Shown piece by piece: positions 35,520-44,211 of a DNA stretch of 60,108 nt. The DNA is taken from assembly GCA_024228555.1 (NCBI GenBank), contig JAAETI010000866.1, positions 1 through 60,108 of the forward strand, read 5' to 3'. Under the pieces are notes generated by a model. It had not been told where the DNA came from. It did not search any database and saw only the letters and a list, made by a program, of their open reading frames with translations. The position numbers were made by a program, and so were the translations under genes. The stretch is from a bacterium. Lineage in GTDB: Bacteria > Actinomycetota > Acidimicrobiia > Spongiisociales > UBA5794. Each line of letters starts with the position of its first letter. Position 1 is the first letter of the stretch.

Positions 35520-36671
35520 CTAACGGGCTAAGCCATATGACTCGAGTTGGTCGACATACATGTTGAGGAACCGTGAGGCAACGGCGCCATCGATCACCCT
35601 GTGATCGAACGACACCGAAACCGGGAACACCGGGGCGATCGCTATTGCCTTGTCCCGAACGACGACGTCGTCCTCAGCCCGCCCGATCGAAACGATCGCG
35701 GTAGTGCCATAAGGAATGATCGGTGTCCCATAGCCTCCACCGACCGCACCCACATTCGACACTGTGAACGTACCGCCGGTCAGTTCGCCGAGACCCAGAG
35801 ACCGCTCCATCGCTCCAGAGCTCAGCCTTGTGATCTCTTCGCTCAACTGGAGCAGGTTCATAGTCTCCGCATTCCGCACCACGGGGACCATCAGCCCGGC
35901 TTCGGTGTTGACGGCGATCCCTACATGCGCACCCTCACTGATCTGCAGCGCAGTGCCGTCGAAGTTGGCGTTGAACTCGGGGAACTCGGCCAGCACCGGA
36001 AGCACGGCTTTCACCAGCAGCGCTTCCAGCGAGAGCCCCGTTTCCTTCTTCGCCGCCAAGATCCGGCTGGCGTCGGCGGATCGCCACACCGTCACATGGG
36101 GAATCTCGGTCCACGATTGGGTCAGGTTCCGAGCGATGGTGCGACGCATTGCGGTGAGGGTCTCGCCCTCGAATGATGAGTCCTCGGTTGGCATGCTTGC
36201 GGCGGGCGCCTCGGGTTGCGCCGCAACTGCTTTGACATCGTCACGGGTGATCTTCCCGCCAGCACCGGTGCCGGTGACTGCGGCTAGATCAACACCGAGC
36301 TCGCGAGCGAGCTTGCGCACTATCGGCATGGCCCGGATCGGTGCGTCTGCAGCCAGCGGCCGTTCCTCTGCGAACACGATTGGATCGGGATCAACGACCG
36401 GTTCGGAGGACGTCTCCGTTTGCCAGTTCTCGCCGGCTCCACCAACCACCGCAAGAAGCTCTCCGACTTTGATGACGGCGCCCTCGGGACCGCCACGATG
36501 CAACAGCACACCCGCCTGTGGCGATGGGATTTCCACGACCGCCTTGTCGGTCTCCACCTCGACCAGAGGTTCGTTCACCGTGACGGTTGCTCCCTCCGCA
36601 ACCAGCCAGCTAACGATCTCGGCCTCGGTCAAACCCTCCCCGATGTCGGGGAGATTCAGCTCGTACGCCAT
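35520..36671 (-). CDS. 2-oxoacid dehydrogenase E2 (dihydrolipoamide acyltransferase)
   Basis: ATG 36671 (MAYELNLPDIGEGL) overlaps the E1 stop by one base and gives 383 aa. The single lipoyl domain has the lipoylated lysine in E-T-D-K-A-V-V-E-I. An E3-binding domain follows (A-M-P-I-V-R-K-L-A-R-E-L-G-V-D, then G-T-G-A-G-G-K-I-T-R-D-D-V). The catalytic domain ends with the active-site H-R-V-I-D-G. It passes acyl groups from E1 to CoA. With the Lrp-type regulator upstream, branched-chain 2-oxoacids are plausible substrates, but pyruvate is not excluded. Confidence 0.93.
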   Translation of the reverse strand: MAYELNLPDIGEGLTEAEIVSWLVAEGATVTVNEPLVEVETDKAVVEIPSPQAGVLLHRGGPEGAVIKVGELLAVVGGAGENWQTETSSEPVVDPDPIVFAEERPLAADAPIRAMPIVRKLARELGVDLAAVTGTGAGGKITRDDVKAVAAQPEAPAASMPTEDSSFEGETLTAMRRTIARNLTQSWTEIPHVTVWRSADASRILAAKKETGLSLEALLVKAVLPVLAEFPEFNANFDGTALQISEGAHVGIAVNTEAGLMVPVVRNAETMNLLQLSEEITRLSSGAMERSLGLGELTGGTFTVSNVGAVGGGYGTPIIPYGTTAIVSIGRAEDDVVVRDKAIAIAPVFPVSVSFDHRVIDGAVASRFLNMYVDQLESYGLAR

Positions 36672-38779
36672 CAGCTGTTCACCGTTTCCCGGATCGCGGC
36701 CGCAATCTGCTCCCCGGTGAGCAACGCATGCTTCTCGATCTTGAACTGTGGCCACGGTGCGTCGGTCGCGGCCAGTCTTCTGATCGGCGCCTCCAGCGAA
36801 TAACCACAGCGTTCGGCAATGGTGGCTGCAATCTCAGCGGCAACGCCGCCGCTTCGCTGGGGCTCCTGAACCAGGAGTAGCCGGCCGGTCCGCTCCACAG
36901 ACTCGGCGACGGTCTCGAAGTCCCATGGGTAGATGGTGCGGAGATCGATCACCTCAGCCGATACCCCTTCGGCTGCGACATCCTCGGCAGCCTGGAGCGC
37001 CAGCGTCACCATCGCACCGTAAGTGACGATGGTGACGTCTGTGCCTCCGCGCCTCACACGCGCCCTCCCCAACGGGATCGTGAAATGGTCTGATGGGACG
37101 TCCTCGCGTTCTGCCCGATACAGCACCTTGGGCTCCATGAAGACAACCGGATCCGACGACTCGAGGGCGGCAGCCATGAGGCCCTTGGCGTCGGTGGGTG
37201 TTGATGGGATGACAACGACGAGACCGGGGGCGTGTGTGAAGTAGGCCTCAGGGCTGTCGCAGTGATGTTCGTGCGCACCGATACCCGCTCCATTGGGGAA
37301 CCGAAGCACGACTGGCACCGATGCGTGACCACGACTGCGGAACCGAATCCGCCCGAGATGGCTCGCAACCTGGTCGAATGCGGGGTAAACAAATCCTTCG
37401 AACTGCACCTCGGCAATGGTGCGGCTACCCGAGACGGCCATCCCGATCGCGGCGCCGAGGATGCCCGATTCGTTGAGCGGCGAGTCGATCACCCTGCCCT
37501 CGCCAAAGCTCTGCTGGAGCCCCTCAGTGAGACGGAACACCCCGCCCGACAGCCCGACATCCTCGCCGAGAAGGATGAGGTCATCGTCCTGCTCCATCGC
37601 CTGCTGCATCGCAGAGTTGATCGCCTCAGCCATGGTCCAATTCTCTGTCGGCCCGTCCGGCGCAATCTCCTCTTCGACAATCCAGCGATCCGCATCGTCG
37701 AAGACCGTCTCGGGCTCACCGGCCAATCGCTGCAGATCGTGAAGCTGGTCCTCGAGGATCTGCGGGATACGATCGTATGTGTGGCGGACTATGTCATCAC
37801 GCCCTGGCACCTCAGCACGCTCCAGGCGGGCAAGGGCCGAATCGAAGAGCGCCCCGCTCTCGGCGAGCAAGGCCTGCTCCTGCTCATCATTCCAGAGTCT
37901 GCGCCGCTGCAGCAGTCGGCTCATACGCAGGACCGGATCCAATGGTCGCCACTCTTCAACTTCGGATTCGCTGCGATACCGGGTGGGATCATCCGCAGTC
38001 GCATGAGGGCCGTAGCGATAACAAATCGCCTCAATGAGCGTCGGACCGTCCCCTGAGCGGGCCCGCGCCACCGCCTCCTTGGTGACCTGATACATCGCAA
38101 GCGGATCCATCCCATCAACCTGCACACCGCGCATCCCGTAGGCGATGGCCTTCTGGGCGACCGACTCGGCTGCCGTCTGTTTGCGATAAGGAACCGAGAT
38201 CGCATACCCGTTGTTGGCGCAAATGAACACGGTCGGCGTGTTCCACACACCGGCGAAGTTCAACCCAGAGTGGAAGTCGGTCTCAGAGGTCGCACCGTCA
38301 CCAAAGTAGGTACCCGTAACGGTGTCCTCGCCACGCAGCCGCGCTGCATAGGCATGGCCGACGGCATGCGGCAGCTGGCTGGCGATGGGGACCGTGATCG
38401 TCATCATCCGATAGCGATCAACGTCCCAGTCCTGGTTGGGATGCCCTCTCCAGTAGCCGAGGATGACATCGTGGGGCATGTTGAACGCCAGCTGCACACC
38501 GTGCTCGCGGTAGCCCGGGTAGATGAAATCGTTCTCGCCAAACGCCATTGCCGACCCGATTTGAACGGCTTCGTGACCTTCGAGCATGGCGTACGTGCCG
38601 AGACGACCCTGGCGTTGTGCCATGACGGCACGCCGATCGAAATCTCGGCTCAGCACCATGAGCCGGTACATCTCGACGAGTTCCTTTTCGTCAAGCCCGG
38701 GGTGCGGGCCGACCAAGACTCCGTCGGGGGTCAATAGCTGAAGCGGTTCTCCAAGAGAATACGAAACATCCGAAGTCAT
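36671..38779 (-). CDS. 2-oxoacid dehydrogenase E1, alpha and beta subunits fused
   Basis: A single 702-aa polypeptide contains both E1 chains. Residues 1 to about 345 are E1-alpha with the thiamine diphosphate motif G-D-G-A-T-S-E ending N-N-G-Y-A-I-S. Residues about 370-702 are E1-beta (E-D-V-G-L-S-G-G-V-F, then Q-F-E-G-F-V-Y-P-A-F-D-Q, then H-H-C-D-S-P-E-A-Y-F). A G/A-rich ribosome site (GGGAGAGG) lies before the ATG. It is co-transcribed with E2, and no E3 gene follows. The first step is decarboxylation of a 2-oxoacid and reductive acylation of lipoyl-E2. Pyruvate versus branched-chain specificity is not decided by sequence. Confidence 0.92.
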   Translation of the reverse strand: MTSDVSYSLGEPLQLLTPDGVLVGPHPGLDEKELVEMYRLMVLSRDFDRRAVMAQRQGRLGTYAMLEGHEAVQIGSAMAFGENDFIYPGYREHGVQLAFNMPHDVILGYWRGHPNQDWDVDRYRMMTITVPIASQLPHAVGHAYAARLRGEDTVTGTYFGDGATSETDFHSGLNFAGVWNTPTVFICANNGYAISVPYRKQTAAESVAQKAIAYGMRGVQVDGMDPLAMYQVTKEAVARARSGDGPTLIEAICYRYGPHATADDPTRYRSESEVEEWRPLDPVLRMSRLLQRRRLWNDEQEQALLAESGALFDSALARLERAEVPGRDDIVRHTYDRIPQILEDQLHDLQRLAGEPETVFDDADRWIVEEEIAPDGPTENWTMAEAINSAMQQAMEQDDDLILLGEDVGLSGGVFRLTEGLQQSFGEGRVIDSPLNESGILGAAIGMAVSGSRTIAEVQFEGFVYPAFDQVASHLGRIRFRSRGHASVPVVLRFPNGAGIGAHEHHCDSPEAYFTHAPGLVVVIPSTPTDAKGLMAAALESSDPVVFMEPKVLYRAEREDVPSDHFTIPLGRARVRRGGTDVTIVTYGAMVTLALQAAEDVAAEGVSAEVIDLRTIYPWDFETVAESVERTGRLLLVQEPQRSGGVAAEIAATIAERCGYSLEAPIRRLAATDAPWPQFKIEKHALLTGEQIAAAIRETVNS

Positions 38780-38813
38780 GACACCTCTCCCTACACGATC
38801 TGACAGGTAGAAT

Positions 38814-38873
38814 GGCGATATCTATATACAGATTGCTCACATTCTTGTCTGTATAGTCTACAAAAATATCGCC
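38814..38873. promoter_or_regulatory. Nested A/T-rich inverted repeat between E1 and Lrp genes (candidate Lrp operator)
   Basis: Two complementary arm pairs are nested: GGCGATAT (38814-38821) with ATATCGCC (38866-38873), and TATACAGA (38825-38832) with TCTGTATA (38848-38855). The region is markedly A/T-rich in a GC-rich genome and lies between divergent starts, where Lrp-type regulators usually bind. Arm spacing is uneven (3 against 10 bases), so it is more likely a set of protein sites than one hairpin. Confidence 0.6.
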
Positions 38874-38920
38874 GCCTGATGCACAGACAATACAAAGTGT
38901 GACTGGATCCCGAGGAGAAC

Positions 38921-39403
38921 ATGCCGGAATCGGCCAGAATCGACGAATTGGACGGGAGACTGATCGCCGCCCTCAGCGAGACGCCGCGCATCGGAATTCA
39001 GGAGCTATCCAACCGTCTCGGCATCACCAGGACAACGGTCTACGCCCGGTTGGAGAAGCTGGAGACGGCAGGGGTTCTCACGGGCTTTGGTGCCGATATC
39101 GATTTCTCAACTTTCGGCTACGGGGTCACCGCATTCATCACGATCGAGTTGCAGCAAGGCAGGTTTAACGATGTTGTCCCTGTCCTCGAGGCCATGCCCC
39201 AGGTAATCGAGGCGCATGCGCTCGCCGGCGAGGGCGACATAATCTGCCGAGTTGCGGCACGTAGCAACGATCACTTGATGGAGCTTGTGCAGACGATCCT
39301 CAGCACCAAAGGGGTCCGCCGCTCGTCGACCGCCATCTCTCTCGAGCAGTTCATCAGACACCGGACACTCCCCCTCGTGCTCCACGCCAGCGGCATCGAA
39401 TAG
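38921..39403 (+). CDS. Lrp/AsnC-family transcriptional regulator
   Basis: The 160-aa protein has a winged-helix N-terminus (D-E-L-D-G-R-L-I-A-A-L-S, then I-G-I-Q-E-L-S-N-R-L-G-I-T-R-T-T-V-Y-A-R-L) and a RAM ligand-binding domain (A-F-I-T-I-E-L, then A-L-A-G-E-G-D-I-I-C-R-V). GAGGAG precedes the ATG. Such regulators form octamers and sense amino acids. Its divergent position next to a 2-oxoacid dehydrogenase operon parallels bkdR arrangements, so control of that operon and itself through the dyad at 38814-38873 is likely. Confidence 0.93.
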   Translation: MPESARIDELDGRLIAALSETPRIGIQELSNRLGITRTTVYARLEKLETAGVLTGFGADIDFSTFGYGVTAFITIELQQGRFNDVVPVLEAMPQVIEAHALAGEGDIICRVAARSNDHLMELVQTILSTKGVRRSSTAISLEQFIRHRTLPLVLHASGIE

Positions 39404-39426
39404 GCCCAGCACGCTATCTTCGGCCC

Positions 39427-40752
39427 ATGACCCAAGTCGTTGTCTGTGGTGCCGGGATTGCGGGGATCTCCACTGCGTTTCATCTGACCCGGATGGGGGT
39501 CACGGACATCGTTATCGCCGACCCGCTCCCACCTCTAACCCTGACGAGCGACAAGTCCACAGAGTGTTACCGCAACTGGTGGCCCAACGAGCCGATGGTG
39601 CGGCTGATGAACAGATCGGTTGAGCTGCTTGACAGGTATGCCATCGAGTCGAACGACATCTTCGACCTCAACCGGCGCGGCTATCTGTACCTGACGAGCG
39701 ACACCGCAGCTCTCGACCAAATTGCAGCCACGGCGGCAGCTGCAACAACCGCCGGTGCCGGCGAGCTCAGAGTCCATGGCACCGGCCACAGCAAGTATCG
39801 ACCCGAGCCCGACCATCCAATCGACGGTGCAGACCTCTTTATCGACGGGGACGAACTACGCACACACTTCCCTTTCGTTACCGAAGCGGCAGTCGGAGGT
39901 CTCCACGCCAGAGTCGCCGGGTGGCTATCAGCCCAGCAACTCGGCGCATGGATGCTCGACCAAGCCGTGGAGGCGGGTGCAGCCTTGGTTCGCTCCCGGG
40001 TTGAGTCCGTCTCGACCAAGCTGGGCCAAATCGACGGTGTATCGCTGGAAGACGGAACCCACATCGCCACCCCGACATTTGTCAACGCGGCAGGACCGAT
40101 GTTGCGCGAGATCGGTCTGATGACCGGTGTCGATCTACCGGTGTTCTCAGAGATCCACGCCAAGGTGAACCTACGTGACCACGCCCATGTGGTCCCCGGC
40201 CACGCACCGATGATGATCTGGAGCGACCAGCAAGAGATCGACTGGAGCGAGGACGCCATTGCGTATCTTCGCGACGAGGGCAGATCAGACCTCATCGGTC
40301 TCATGCCATCCGGTTGCCACGCCCGTCCTGAAGGTGGCTCCGACTCGCCGTGGGTCCTCGGGCTCTGGGAGTACCACACCGAGCCGGTGGAGCCGACCTG
40401 GCCGATCCCCTTTGACGTGTTGTACCCGGAGGTGGTCCTGCGCGGACTCACCACGATGATTCCCGCGCTATCCGGTTACCGGGATCGCATACCAGAGACC
40501 ATCGTCGACGGCGGCTACTACACGAAGACCATCGAGAACCGACCGCTCGCCGGGCCGGCCGGCCCTCGTGGCTCATTTGTCTGTGGTGCCCTGTCTGGGT
40601 TCGGCATCATGGCCGCCTGTGCCGTCGGCGAACTGACGGCCATGGCAGCCACCGGAGGCGAGCTACCCAAGTGGGCACGTTGGTTCGACGTGAGTCGGTA
40701 CAACAACCCTGGCTACCTCGACACGGTTTCCGGTGACACGGGCCAGATCTGA
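39427..40752 (+). CDS. FAD-dependent amine oxidoreductase (DAO family)
   Basis: The 441-aa protein starts 23 bp after the Lrp gene and is probably co-transcribed. The FAD Rossmann motif V-V-V-C-G-A-G-I-A-G-I-S-T-A is at the N-terminus, and the C-terminal FAD segment is N-R-P-L-A-G-P then G-A-L-S-G-F-G-I-M. The layout matches the D-amino acid oxidase/sarcosine oxidase-beta group, which oxidises secondary or primary amines to imines with hydrogen peroxide or an electron acceptor. The linkage to Lrp and an aminotransferase suggests an amino-acid derivative; the substrate is unknown. Confidence 0.87.
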   Translation: MTQVVVCGAGIAGISTAFHLTRMGVTDIVIADPLPPLTLTSDKSTECYRNWWPNEPMVRLMNRSVELLDRYAIESNDIFDLNRRGYLYLTSDTAALDQIAATAAAATTAGAGELRVHGTGHSKYRPEPDHPIDGADLFIDGDELRTHFPFVTEAAVGGLHARVAGWLSAQQLGAWMLDQAVEAGAALVRSRVESVSTKLGQIDGVSLEDGTHIATPTFVNAAGPMLREIGLMTGVDLPVFSEIHAKVNLRDHAHVVPGHAPMMIWSDQQEIDWSEDAIAYLRDEGRSDLIGLMPSGCHARPEGGSDSPWVLGLWEYHTEPVEPTWPIPFDVLYPEVVLRGLTTMIPALSGYRDRIPETIVDGGYYTKTIENRPLAGPAGPRGSFVCGALSGFGIMAACAVGELTAMAATGGELPKWARWFDVSRYNNPGYLDTVSGDTGQI

Positions 40753-40761
40753 TTTCGGTTG

Positions 40762-41835
40762 CTATCCCAAAGCCGCGGCTAGGGCATCCAACAACACCTG
40801 GTTCTCATCCTGAGTGCCAACGGTGACGCGGATGAATGGACCCATGGGACGAACGATCACCCCAGCCTGCAACAACCGTTCGCCCAGTTGTGGGGCATCT
40901 CCGTCGGGCCGGATGAGCACGAAGTTCGTTTGGCTCGGGATGTAGTCAAGACCCAGCTTGGCGAGACCGGCCTCGAGCAAACTCCGTGCCGTGTCGTTGC
41001 CCCGAATCCGCTCGGCCAGCCGGTCCGGGTACTCCAACGCAGTGAGAGCGCCTACCTGCGCCATCGAGTTGACGGAGAACGGGACCTGGGCCTTGCGCAG
41101 CTGCGCCAACGTCTCCGGTTGTCCGACCATGTAACCGACCCGCAGACCGGCGAGGCCAAACACCTTGGAGAAGGTCCTGGCGACAACCACGTTGTCTCGA
41201 GCCAGAGCCAGGGCAATCGCAGTGTCATAGTCCTCGCTGGTAACGAACTCGCAATACGCCTCATCGACGACAACGAGTGCATGATCGGGAACGGCAGCAA
41301 TGAAACTGGCGACGTCGTCGGCTGCCAACCATGTCCCGGTGGGATTGTTCGGATTACACACGAAGACCAACGACGTGTCTGGTCGAATCGCCGCCAGCAT
41401 TGCATCCAGGTCGTGGCCCAATCCTGCGGTCGACGGCACGGCAATCGGTTCGGATCCGGCCAGCGCTGCGGCGATGGGATACATAACAAAGGACGGGTCT
41501 GCAAAGACCACGCTCGTGCCATGTCCGCCAACCGCGATGGCTGTGCACAAGATCAGCTCAGTGCTGCCCGCACCCATCCACAGGTTGTCTCCAGGAATGT
41601 TGAGATAGTCGGCTAGAGCATTGACGAGATGGAAGACCGAGTTCTCTGGGTAGCGGTTCAAGTCTCTGGTCGCCGCGGTCAATGCATCCTGCACCTCAGG
41701 GAACGGAGCAGCGGGCCACTCGTTTGATGCAAGCTTGACGATCTCCTCGATACCGAGCTCACGGGATACCTCATCGATCGGCTTGCCGGGCCGGTAGACG
41801 GGTACTCCTCCGAGATCCGTACGAAACGCGGGCAT
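40762..41835 (-). CDS. Histidinol-phosphate aminotransferase family protein
   Basis: ATG 41835 (MPAFRTDLGGVPVYRPG) has AAAGGTGG just upstream and gives 357 aa. It is a fold-type I PLP aminotransferase: L-A-S-N-E-W at the start, C-N-P-N-N-P-T-G, V-V-D-E-A-Y-C-E-F, the PLP lysine in R-T-F-S-K-V-F-G-L-A-G-L-R-V-G-Y, and the closing R-P-M-G-P-F-I-R-V-T-V-G-T. HisC-type enzymes act in histidine synthesis, but this stands away from other his genes, so an aromatic aminotransferase role is also possible. Confidence 0.88.
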   Translation of the reverse strand: MPAFRTDLGGVPVYRPGKPIDEVSRELGIEEIVKLASNEWPAAPFPEVQDALTAATRDLNRYPENSVFHLVNALADYLNIPGDNLWMGAGSTELILCTAIAVGGHGTSVVFADPSFVMYPIAAALAGSEPIAVPSTAGLGHDLDAMLAAIRPDTSLVFVCNPNNPTGTWLAADDVASFIAAVPDHALVVVDEAYCEFVTSEDYDTAIALALARDNVVVARTFSKVFGLAGLRVGYMVGQPETLAQLRKAQVPFSVNSMAQVGALTALEYPDRLAERIRGNDTARSLLEAGLAKLGLDYIPSQTNFVLIRPDGDAPQLGERLLQAGVIVRPMGPFIRVTVGTQDENQVLLDALAAALG

Positions 41836-41922
41836 CACTACCACCTTTCGATTGCCTGGGACCAGGTTACGACTTCTGCAGGCAACCCGAACAAGACTTG
41901 GGAGGCGAACCCGCTCCCGGTT

Positions 41923-42696
41923 CTAGAAGATGCCGGTGAAATGCAGGGTCGCAATTGCCCCGCTGGCAATGGCCGTGAAGGCCCAAATGGCAACGACCTT
42001 GGCGATGGGGCTGCGACCGGCAGGCTCGGCGACGTCGATTTCCTCTTCCGCAACGTCTTCGAAGACCTCGACCTCTTCCTCCGTGGGAAGTTCCTCGATC
42101 ACCTCTGACTCAACCAGTTCCTTCTCCGGAACAGGAATAGCCTTGGTGCTCTCGTCGCGCGACCCGAAACGACTCGCTAGGTCGGGACCCTTCTTGCTGC
42201 CGACCGGGGGGACAGAGTCATCTCTGGCCAACTCCTGCTGAATCACGTTGCCGAGCTCGTCAAAGGAAGCGGCCTGGGGACGTCCCTCAGGAGCGCTGCC
42301 GTCCAGCGATATCAGCGATCCGTCTTTCGCTGGCGGATGGAGATCGGGCTTTGGTGGTGATGCCGCGGGCGGCGCTACCGATTTCTTCGGTTCCGGGGGG
42401 AGGGGATTGGCATCGGCGGGAAAGGGAACAACCTCTTTCGGACCCGGGTAGCCTTCGACGACCTCAGTGTCCTCAGTCTCGATCAGATCGCGCACTCGGG
42501 TGCGGGCCGTCGGCGGGGACTCGGGCCCCGGCTCGGGGCTACGGTTGCCAGCTGCCTTGAGCTTCTCTTCCTCAGTTAGCAACGCAGAATTGGACGTGGA
42601 GCTACCACCCCGCATCAACCTATCCATCCGAGCTTTTAGCTCATCAATCTGGTTGAGGAGTTCGTCGTCGTTCGCGCTGGCGGGATCACCCGACAT
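41923..42696 (-). CDS. Acidic tail-anchored membrane protein, unknown function
   Basis: ATG 42696 with AGGAG eight bases upstream gives 257 aa. The N-terminal 30 residues look like a short coiled coil (DDELLNQIDELKARMDRLMR). The middle is long, proline-rich and charged, with many Glu residues near 190-230. A single hydrophobic segment at the extreme C-terminus (VVAIWAFTAIASGAIATLHF) would anchor it with the bulk in the cytoplasm. I recognise no family. Confidence 0.7.
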   Translation of the reverse strand: MSGDPASANDDELLNQIDELKARMDRLMRGGSSTSNSALLTEEEKLKAAGNRSPEPGPESPPTARTRVRDLIETEDTEVVEGYPGPKEVVPFPADANPLPPEPKKSVAPPAASPPKPDLHPPAKDGSLISLDGSAPEGRPQAASFDELGNVIQQELARDDSVPPVGSKKGPDLASRFGSRDESTKAIPVPEKELVESEVIEELPTEEEVEVFEDVAEEEIDVAEPAGRSPIAKVVAIWAFTAIASGAIATLHFTGIF

Positions 42697-42841
42697 GGAT
42701 TGGCTCCTGTTGCTTACCTTCCCTGTAGATCTCGGCATTCTTGGCCATAACCTTGAGCGCCTGGATTCGCACTCTCAGGTGAACCGTCAACGCCGCAGCG
42801 GCGTAACATGGAATGGTTCGCCCAATCGTTCCGGAGTAGCT

Positions 42842-43339
42842 ATGCAACGTTATGTGATCCTTCTTGCCGTCATCGGGACGGTCGCCACTGGCTGCGGCGG
42901 TGATGATGCCGACGTGGCCGCAGATGCCGACGTGGCCGCAGATGGCGATACTGTCGCGGTCCATTACGTGGGAACACTCGACGACGGCACGGAGTTTGAT
43001 TCGTCGCGGGGTCGTGAACCTCTCACCTTCGAGGTGGGCACAGATCAGATGATCGCCGGCTTTGATCGTGCAGTGCATGGTATGGCCGTCGGTGACACTG
43101 CAACCGTTCGCATCCCACCCGAGGATGCGTACGGGGAAATCGATCCTGAGCTGGTGTTCTCGCTACCGATCGAGGAAGCACCCGACGGTGTTGCGGTGGG
43201 CGATGAGGTACTGATCGGTGGCGTAACCACCGGTGTCGTGACAGAGGTGAGTCCGACCGAGGTCACCATTGACACCAACCATCGTTTTGGGGGACAGGCG
43301 CTTACCTTCGAGATCGAATTGATGTCAATTGAGGAGTGA
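42842..43339 (+). CDS. Exported FKBP-type peptidyl-prolyl isomerase with SlyD-like insert, probable lipoprotein
   Basis: ATG 42842 gives 165 aa. The first 18 residues are a signal peptide ending V-A-T-G-C, a lipobox variant with Ala where Leu/Val is usual. An Ala/Asp linker is encoded by two copies of an 18-bp tandem repeat. The FKBP core V-A-V-H-Y-V-G-T-L-D-D-G-T-E-F-D-S-S and G-M-A-V-G-D is interrupted by a beta-rich insert in the position of the SlyD chaperone flap, closing with N-H-R-F-G-G-Q-A-L-T-F-E-I-E-L. It should fold proteins outside the membrane. No ribosome site is obvious. Confidence 0.88.
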   Translation: MQRYVILLAVIGTVATGCGGDDADVAADADVAADGDTVAVHYVGTLDDGTEFDSSRGREPLTFEVGTDQMIAGFDRAVHGMAVGDTATVRIPPEDAYGEIDPELVFSLPIEEAPDGVAVGDEVLIGGVTTGVVTEVSPTEVTIDTNHRFGGQALTFEIELMSIEE

Positions 43340-43443
43340 GTCCGCTCTAAGTATCCACCGACATCGCTAATTACCCTTCAAACTCTTTACACTCGCCTCC
43401 CAAGGACTACAATCCGGATTAGGCCTCAAGCTTGGAGCAAGAC

Positions 43444-43671
43444 ATGGCCCAGACATCTGATTACCCGCCCGTCCTCGATACCGCAATGGTGGCTGAGCTG
43501 CTCGGGATGAACGTCCAAGTCGTGCGTCGCATGGCCCGCGACGGCTCCATTCCCTGCTATCGGATCCCCGGTGGCCGTCCATTTCGGTTCTTCCGCGACG
43601 AGGTCCTCGATTGGTTGAAGGGTTTCCCCGTTCACGAACAGCAGAAAGCCGAAGAAACGGTCGAGTCCTAG
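43444..43671 (+). CDS. Helix-turn-helix (excisionase/MerR-like) DNA-binding protein
   Basis: ATG 43444 with GGAG seven bases upstream gives 75 aa. The core V-L-D-T-A-M-V-A-E-L-L-G-M-N-V-Q-V-V-R-R-M followed by I-P-C-Y-R-I-P-G-G-R-P-F-R-F matches HTH_17-type winged helices. It is close to the gene at 43684 (12 bp) and probably co-transcribed. It could be a housekeeping regulator rather than a phage excisionase, since no integrase lies near. Confidence 0.85.
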   Translation: MAQTSDYPPVLDTAMVAELLGMNVQVVRRMARDGSIPCYRIPGGRPFRFFRDEVLDWLKGFPVHEQQKAEETVES

Positions 43672-43683
43672 GGTGGCTGGCTC

Positions 43684-44211
43684 GTGAGTTCCTGGTGGTC
43701 GGAACACCCTGACCTGGAGAGTGTCGCCCGCCGCGGTCGCTCGGAACTCGACGAAGAGTCCGTCGCCGCCGAACAAGACGCCGAACTTCTTCGCAAACGT
43801 CGCCGCACGCTGGAACAGATGTGCTTTGAATGGATGAGCCGTGGTGATCTTGTGACGATCGCTGTCACCGGACGCAGCTTCGAGGGCCAGCTAACGGCCG
43901 TGGTCAACGATCTTGCCGTGATGACCACCAAGACCATTGATGTCGCCATCAACATCACCCTGGCGGGCCTGATACGCAGCGACACGAGAGCGGTCTTCGC
44001 AGGAACGACAGGGGAACGCTCCGTCAGCTCGTTCCGCGCCCAGTTGGGCCGCTACGAAGTCGACGCCAGTCCGGTTCGGCTGATCGGAGAGCCGTTTGAC
44101 GTGGTCGGTGTCATCGAAGCTTCAACCGACGATCATGTGGTGCTCCGAGACGCCCAAGGCGTCGAGTGGGCGTTGCCCCGCACCAGGATCGCTGCTGCGA
44201 TCAGAACGTAG
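43684..44211 (+). CDS. Hypothetical protein, 175 aa, with C-terminal beta domains
   Basis: It starts at GTG 43684, 12 bp after the HTH gene. The N-terminal third is charged and helical (E-E-S-V-A-A-E-Q-D-A-E-L-L-R-K-R-R-R-T-L). A beta-rich middle with G-R-S-F-E-G-Q-L-T-A-V-V-N-D-L-A recalls an Sm/SH3-like barrel, followed by a similar repeat S-T-D-D-H-V-V-L-R-D-A-Q-G-V-E-W-A. I do not recognise the family. The 3' end overlaps the HD-GYP gene by 11 bp on the other strand. Confidence 0.65.
   Translation: MSSWWSEHPDLESVARRGRSELDEESVAAEQDAELLRKRRRTLEQMCFEWMSRGDLVTIAVTGRSFEGQLTAVVNDLAVMTTKTIDVAINITLAGLIRSDTRAVFAGTTGERSVSSFRAQLGRYEVDASPVRLIGEPFDVVGVIEASTDDHVVLRDAQGVEWALPRTRIAAAIRT

Noticed and set aside
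35764-36720. 318-codon + strand ORF, Ser/Pro/Ala-rich
   Set aside because: Antisense shadow of the E2 gene.
43444-43671. HTH protein as phage excisionase marking a second mobile element
   Set aside because: No integrase, repeats or att-like duplication near; the neighbour is a conserved-looking chromosomal gene.
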